The notes below the pieces were generated by a model. The model searched no databases, was not told the DNA's origin, and saw only the letters and a program-made list of their open reading frames with translations. From positions 1 to 8,844 of the forward strand of contig JAJTHC010000247.1 in assembly GCA_021299615.1 (NCBI GenBank): a stretch of DNA of 8,844 nucleotides, read 5' to 3'. Positions within the stretch are counted from its first letter, which is position 1, and each line of letters starts with the position of its first letter. Positions 4,521-8,844 of the stretch are shown here, piece after piece. This DNA is from Vampirovibrionales bacterium (GTDB lineage: Bacteria > Cyanobacteriota > Vampirovibrionia > Vampirovibrionales > JAJTHC01). A program made the position numbers and the translations under genes.

Positions 4521-6272
4521 ATGTCTTCCACCCTTTCACCCATGCAATTGAGACGCCAGCTCGTCGATACCCTTCAAGTGATGCAATCGCAAGCCAGCCC
4601 CTCTCGCACCGAACGGGAAAAAGCAGGTCACTATTTGGTGTCGTTAGCACCGAAGGAAGCGTGGTTTCCCTTCTTGTTGAAGGAACTCGAAACGTGTGAA
4701 AATACCCAACACAAGCGACTTGAAGCCATCACCGACTTGATGATGGAAATCGGCGAACTCAAGGCGTTGCAAAAACCGCTCTATGCCATTGTCACCAATC
4801 CCAATGTGGCGGATGACGTGAAAGACGTGATTCATGTGATGTTGCGTTCTTTGGGCGATGAGGTGGATCCCGAATTCTTTTTTGAAAACATGAAGGATCC
4901 TGAAGGCATGCTGGAACGTGAAGCCCTACGAATCTTTGAAATAGCGGAAGAAAACCCCGATGCCATGACAGAGTTCATCGAAGCGTTTTTGGATGTCCCT
5001 GCTGAAGAACTGTTCGAAATTTTAAATAACGTTGAAGCGAGTGTGCCAGCCAAAAGCATCGTTCATTTCGCCTTACCCTTGTTATTGCAAGGGTCGACCC
5101 TGCCCAAATTGCGGATGTGGTTGCTTAAAAGCTTAGGCAATTCAGGCAGCATCTTGGCGGCGTGGGGGATTTATAACCGTTACTTTAGATATAAATCCAC
5201 CGTAAAAATCCCAGCGAATGAACGTAAAGAAGCCGAAATTGCCTTGAAAAAATTGCAGTTGTCGGGCGTGTATCAGGCGAAAGATGTCGAACAGCTGGAT
5301 GCCTTGAGCTACGTGGCTCCTTCGTGGGCGTCTAACATTAAAAATCAAGAAGCGTTTTGTAGCCACATTTCAGAAAAGGGCGATCAAGTGTTTTTGCTCG
5401 TCACCGAATGGCAAAACGGTGACTTTGCCTTGTTGATGACCTTTTGCAATGATGAGCTTGGTATTGTGGATGCCATGGTGCAGAACTACTTAACCAAAGC
5501 CGAAATGAAGCGTTGGATGATTCACTTTGACGACAGCCAACAACGCCTAGCCATGCCCTTGCCCGAGTTTCGTAAGAAACTCTTGGCACGAGAAGCCCTT
5601 AGCTTTAAGAAGGCTGAACCCTTGCCTTATATGTACACGGCGTGGCGTGTTTTGTTATTTACCCTTGATGAAGGCGATGAAATCACCGCCTTAGAACGTT
5701 GTGCGACTTGGCAAAACGACAAGTACAAAAATGAAACCTATACCTTGATCCATGAAGACGCCTTTGATGAATGGTCTTTAAAAGCCTATCACAACCCCCG
5801 CTTAGCCCGTCTTTTTTATGAGTTAATAGCAGAATGGCAAAGCCTGTACGACTTCCTCCAACAATTAGCGTTGGCAGAAGAAAAGCCGTCTAAAAAAAAT
5901 CTTAAAAAGGCGTCGGAACACTTTAAAAGCCCTACAGATTTTATCGAATACATCGATACATGGGCGACAAGCGTTAAAGAGGCTCTTGAAGAAAATGGAT
6001 CCGCTCAAGTCATAAAAGAGCGACTCGCTGATGTGGCGTGCTTGTACAAATGGCAGAATAAACGCAAGTTACCCGCCTTAATCGCCACAGAAATTGCTCA
6101 GTTTGAAGAACCGCTTCATGAAAAACGCTTTTTAATGCAACTCATCAGACGTTCTGCCCTTTATGCCATAGAAGATTTCTGTGAAGGCAATGAAGACAAA
6201 ATGAAGTTCTTTATAAGATTTGTTCATTTATTAGATCAGACGTGGGGTTACATGCCTGTTTTACACGATTAG
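4521..6272 (+). CDS. Large helical-repeat-like protein, unknown function
   Basis: A 583-residue protein I do not recognise. It has no signal peptide and no membrane segment, so it is probably cytoplasmic. The N-terminal 215 or so residues are acidic and almost entirely amphipathic helices in pairs with HEAT-like character (e.g. LLKELETCE, LEAITDLMMEIGELKAL, EREALRIFEIAEE), a fold used to bind proteins. The remainder mixes Trp-rich segments (SWASN, VTEWQNGDF, AWRVLLFTLDEGDE) with further helices. I see no catalytic or nucleotide-binding signature. The ATG at 4521 has only a weak GAG about 10 bases upstream; Met8 at 4542 is the alternative. It is followed 63 bases later by the TIGR01777-type gene on the same strand with no evident terminator, so the two could be cotranscribed. 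Confidence 0.85.
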   Translation: MSSTLSPMQLRRQLVDTLQVMQSQASPSRTEREKAGHYLVSLAPKEAWFPFLLKELETCENTQHKRLEAITDLMMEIGELKALQKPLYAIVTNPNVADDVKDVIHVMLRSLGDEVDPEFFFENMKDPEGMLEREALRIFEIAEENPDAMTEFIEAFLDVPAEELFEILNNVEASVPAKSIVHFALPLLLQGSTLPKLRMWLLKSLGNSGSILAAWGIYNRYFRYKSTVKIPANERKEAEIALKKLQLSGVYQAKDVEQLDALSYVAPSWASNIKNQEAFCSHISEKGDQVFLLVTEWQNGDFALLMTFCNDELGIVDAMVQNYLTKAEMKRWMIHFDDSQQRLAMPLPEFRKKLLAREALSFKKAEPLPYMYTAWRVLLFTLDEGDEITALERCATWQNDKYKNETYTLIHEDAFDEWSLKAYHNPRLARLFYELIAEWQSLYDFLQQLALAEEKPSKKNLKKASEHFKSPTDFIEYIDTWATSVKEALEENGSAQVIKERLADVACLYKWQNKRKLPALIATEIAQFEEPLHEKRFLMQLIRRSALYAIEDFCEGNEDKMKFFIRFVHLLDQTWGYMPVLHD

Positions 6273-6335
6273 AAGGCACAGAGAAAGTCTATTTTTAAAT
6301 AAAACCGTTCATTAAGAGAGAAAGAGAAGCATCAC

Positions 6336-7283
6336 ATGAGTACCGATTCTAGTAAAACCATTCTTGTGACAGGAGCCACAGGGCTTGTGGGGCAAGCCGT
6401 GACGGATGCTTTGTTGAAGCAGGGGCATCGTGTGTATGCGATTTTGCGTCCCAGTTCTAAGGCGGATCGCCTCGCAAAAGGCGTTGTTCCGCTTTACATG
6501 GATTTGCTCAATTATAAAGAAACCGATGTCGCTCGACTAGAAGCCATTGGCACCATTGACGGCGTGATTCATCTCGCAGGGGAAAGCATCTTGGGATTGT
6601 GGACGCCTGCCAAGCGGTATCGCATTTATGCGTCTCGTGTGGATGTAACCCGTAAGCTAGGGGAACTCTTGTGTGCGTTGGAACATCCGCCAAAAGCCTT
6701 TATTTCAGCCAGTGCGGTGGGCATTTATGGCATCCATAATGGGGATGCCGTCTTGAAAGAAAACGCTCCTTATGGCGAAGATTTCTTGGCTCACGTTTGC
6801 CAAGATTGGGAATCGTCAAGCGATTTAGTGACGCATGCAGGCATTCGCACCGTGCAGACTCGCTTTGGGGTGATCTTGTCCGACAAAGGCGGTGCCTTAA
6901 AGGCTATGCTTCCTGCTTTTAAGTTTGGCTTAGGCGGCATTCTCGGCGACGGCTCGCAGTGGATGAGCTGGGTGCATTTGGATGATGTCGTGGGTGTCTT
7001 ATTGCACGCACTCAACCATGACGACGTGCAGGGCGCCTACAATGTCACGGCTCCATCGCCTGAACGCAACGCTGATTTTACGGCTCAATTAGGCGAAGGA
7101 CTCCACCGCCCAACGCCGTTTCCTGTGCCTGCCTTTGTGCTAAAATACGGAACACAAGGCATGGGCGAATCGTTGTTGCTTGCCAGCCAACGTTGCTCTT
7201 CTGAAGCCATTGTTGCGACAGGCTATGCCTTTGCCTTCCCCGATTTAGCGTCTGCTCTAAAAGATTCATTACACACGAACTGA
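6336..7283 (+). CDS. TIGR01777-family NAD(P)-binding SDR (YfcH-like)
   Basis: A 315-residue atypical short-chain dehydrogenase/epimerase-like protein. The cofactor site is VTGATGLVG (11-19). The family's NLAG-like motif appears as HLAGES (79-84). The ISASAVGIYG strand (123-132) carries the Ser and Tyr positions of extended SDRs but lacks the usual YxxxK lysine. GDGSQWMSWVHLDDVV (204-219) is diagnostic of the family. The C-terminal part (about 258-310, ending GYAFAFPDLASAL) matches the small DUF1731-type domain. The substrate is unknown for the family. The start at 6336 follows a purine-rich GAGAAAGAGAAG tract. It is the first of three tightly packed genes; the next starts 9 bases after its stop. 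Confidence 0.93.
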   Translation: MSTDSSKTILVTGATGLVGQAVTDALLKQGHRVYAILRPSSKADRLAKGVVPLYMDLLNYKETDVARLEAIGTIDGVIHLAGESILGLWTPAKRYRIYASRVDVTRKLGELLCALEHPPKAFISASAVGIYGIHNGDAVLKENAPYGEDFLAHVCQDWESSSDLVTHAGIRTVQTRFGVILSDKGGALKAMLPAFKFGLGGILGDGSQWMSWVHLDDVVGVLLHALNHDDVQGAYNVTAPSPERNADFTAQLGEGLHRPTPFPVPAFVLKYGTQGMGESLLLASQRCSSEAIVATGYAFAFPDLASALKDSLHTN

Positions 7284-7292
7284 GAAAAGATC

Positions 7293-8300
7293 ATGAAAAC
7301 CGCCACCCTTCAACAACTGGGACTCATCTCCGCCGACGCCCCCACATGGAAGCATCCCTTCGCCCCATGGATGCGGTTGACGCTCGTCTTTGCGGGGATT
7401 TACAACATCTTGTGGGGTGCCTTTGTCGTTCTTTTTCCCTACACCTTGTTTGAATGGTGTGGCATGGAAGCCCCGAACTATCCTGAATTGTGGCAGTGTA
7501 TCGGCATGATTGTGGGCGTTTACGGCATTGGCTATTGGGCAGCGGCAAGCAATCCTTATAAGCATTGGGCGATTGTGTTGGTCGGATTGCTCGGCAAGGT
7601 TCTCGGACCCTTGGGCTTTGCGAAAGCCCTGATTGAAGCTCGCTTTCCCTTGAGCTTCGGGGCAAACATCCTCACCAACGACCTCATTTGGTGGATACCC
7701 TTTACGCTTATTTTGCAACAAGCCTATGCCCATTGGCGTAAGCTGGATGAAGACGACACCTTGATCTATCACGGGCAACACGCCATTACCTTTCGCCATC
7801 TAAAAAGCCAAGACGGCGAAACCGTCGTAGAATTGAGTCAAGACGCCCCCTTGATGCTCGTTTTCTTACGCCATATCGGATGCACCTTCTGCCGAAGCAT
7901 GCTCCATGATTTGAGGGATAATCTCGCTTATTTGGAATCCGTGGGTTTTACCGTTGCTTTAGTGCATATGAGCGATGAAAACGACGAAACCCACGCCTTT
8001 TTTGAGCATTTTGGCTTAGAAGAACTCCCAAGATTCAGCGACAAGGAACGGGTGCTTTATAAAAGCGTCGGATTGCGACGAGGCAACTTGCATCAGCTTT
8101 TCGGATGGGAGTCATTTGCGAAAGGCATCCCAGCGATCTTGGACGGTCACGGCATCGGTGCCTTAGAAGGCGACGGCTTTCAGTTGTCTGGCGTGGTCGT
8201 GCTTCATAAGGGCATCATTTTAAAGGTGGATGCTCACGTAAATGCGAGCGACAGCACCGATTTCATCGAAATAACGAAGGTCTTTATTCATGAACATTAA
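7293..8300 (+). CDS. Membrane protein fused to SelL/AhpC-like redox domain
   Basis: A 335-residue two-part protein. Residues about 28-52, 66-85, 91-113 and 125-146 are hydrophobic helices forming a four-helix membrane domain. From about 160 there is a thioredoxin-like domain with FLRHIGCTFCR (191-201), whose CxxC (Cys197, Cys200) sits where SelL selenoproteins and AhpC/TSA-2 proteins carry their redox pair. SGVVVLHKGIILKVDA (299-314) fits the closing strands of that fold. This is a cysteine version, and no in-frame TGA is involved. It is likely a membrane-anchored thiol peroxidase or disulfide reductase; the side of the membrane is not clear. GAGAAAAG overlapping the upstream stop serves as ribosome site. 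The gene lies 9 bases after the SDR gene and overlaps the next by 11. Confidence 0.85.
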   Translation: MKTATLQQLGLISADAPTWKHPFAPWMRLTLVFAGIYNILWGAFVVLFPYTLFEWCGMEAPNYPELWQCIGMIVGVYGIGYWAAASNPYKHWAIVLVGLLGKVLGPLGFAKALIEARFPLSFGANILTNDLIWWIPFTLILQQAYAHWRKLDEDDTLIYHGQHAITFRHLKSQDGETVVELSQDAPLMLVFLRHIGCTFCRSMLHDLRDNLAYLESVGFTVALVHMSDENDETHAFFEHFGLEELPRFSDKERVLYKSVGLRRGNLHQLFGWESFAKGIPAILDGHGIGALEGDGFQLSGVVVLHKGIILKVDAHVNASDSTDFIEITKVFIHEH

Positions 8301-8844
8301 AACGACGGAAAATCTCGAAAATAAGCTCTACGATGTCCTTATTATTGGGGCGGGTATCGCTGGCTTGAGTGCTGCCAAAGCCCTAGAAGACGAAGGCTTG
8401 AGCGTGGCTTTAATCGACAAGGGACGAGGCTTGGGCGGTCGATTGGCGACTCGTCGCATCGGCGAACTGCGTTTGGATCACGGTGGGCAGTATTTCACGG
8501 CTAGTGACGCTCGCTTTCAAGCCGAAGTGGATGCGTGGCTGGAAGCAGGCATCGTCAAGACTTGGTTTAACACCCTTCACTTTCAAGACGGCACGCCAGA
8601 TGCTCACCCACGCCCACGATACATCCCCAGCGAAGCAGGTATGACGGCTTTACCCAAGGCTTTGGCTAACGCCTTAAAAGCAGATGCCTTCTTAGGGCAA
8701 CGAGTCGTTAAGCTCACGCAAGCGGGTCAAAAATGGCAGGCTCATTTAGAAGACGGTGCTATTTTAGAAGGTCGTCAACTCATCGTGACGGCTCCTGTAC
8801 CGCAGACCTTGGCGTTGTTTGAAGCATCCAACATTGCGTTAAGT
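8290..8844 (+). CDS. Renalase-like FAD-dependent oxidoreductase (3' partial)
   Basis: The first 185 residues of a flavoprotein that continues beyond the window. The FAD-binding dinucleotide fold is VLIIGAGIAGLSAA (16-29), with Asp43 ending the second strand. It is followed by GRGLGGRLATRR (45-56) and LDHGGQYFTA (62-71), the pattern of the renalase/COG3380 'predicted NAD/FAD-dependent oxidoreductase' group (usually about 320-350 residues). TAPVPQTLAL (172-181) fits the later conserved TAP..Q motif. Human renalase oxidises abnormal dihydro isomers of NAD(P)H; the bacterial substrate here is not known. The start at 8290 lies inside the previous gene (11-base overlap), with AAGG (8277-8280) 9 bases upstream, indicating translational coupling. 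I found no stop before the window ends. Confidence 0.93.
   Translation, partial: MNIKTTENLENKLYDVLIIGAGIAGLSAAKALEDEGLSVALIDKGRGLGGRLATRRIGELRLDHGGQYFTASDARFQAEVDAWLEAGIVKTWFNTLHFQDGTPDAHPRPRYIPSEAGMTALPKALANALKADAFLGQRVVKLTQAGQKWQAHLEDGAILEGRQLIVTAPVPQTLALFEASNIALS

Noticed and set aside
7269..7799. 176-residue minus-strand reading frame
   Set aside because: It is antisense to the membrane/SelL-like gene, with low-complexity Gly/Lys/Gln composition and no domain.
7293..8300. Selenocysteine-containing protein
   Set aside because: The redox motif is encoded with cysteine codons (CTFC) and there is no in-frame TGA.
1..8844. Defence island, prophage or CRISPR content
   Set aside because: No regularly spaced repeats, integrase, transposase or nuclease-like genes were found; gene content is metabolic and housekeeping plus a few unknowns.

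Overview
This window is an ordinary-looking bacterial chromosome segment. Coding density is high, GC is intermediate (roughly 45-50% in genes, lower between them), and there are no phage, transposase or CRISPR genes. The organism cannot be fixed from sequence alone. None of the three tRNAs encodes its 3' CCA. Two proteins carry Sec-type signal peptides. The short DprA/LOG-like Rossmann protein resembles a form I associate with cyanobacteria and their non-photosynthetic relatives (Vampirovibrionia/Melainabacteria). That lineage is a low-confidence guess.

Layout, left to right. Positions 1-248 are gene-free and AT-rich, with one copy of a dispersed repeat. Positions 250-531 hold three minus-strand tRNAs, transcribed Thr(TGT), Tyr(GTA), Thr(GGT), with a likely promoter at 605-632. 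A minus-strand DprA-like gene (658-1254) diverges from a plus-strand malate dehydrogenase gene (1460-2395). Downstream of mdh is a 140-bp element with 21-bp imperfect inverted ends (2399-2538) that carries the second copy of the dispersed repeat. Next come three minus-strand genes, transcribed right to left: a small secreted protein of unknown function (3879-4271), queC (3150-3827), and an exported TPR protein (2584-3150) whose ATG overlaps the queC stop by one base. From 4521 everything is on the plus strand: a 583-residue helical-repeat-like protein I do not recognise, then a tight cluster of a TIGR01777-type SDR, a four-helix membrane protein fused to a SelL/AhpC-like thioredoxin domain, and a renalase-like FAD oxidoreductase that runs off the window.

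Functionally, the tRNAs, MDH and QueC (7-deazaguanine/queuosine route) are housekeeping. The final three genes have gaps of 9 and -11 bases, read as one operon, and are all predicted redox proteins (NAD(P), thiol, FAD), so they probably share a pathway or stress response not described for this combination. The most unusual non-coding signal is the repeat: 28 bases with one difference, then a 7-base unmatched spacer, then 9 identical bases. It occurs twice in the same orientation about 95-105 bases past the 3' end of two unrelated transcription units.
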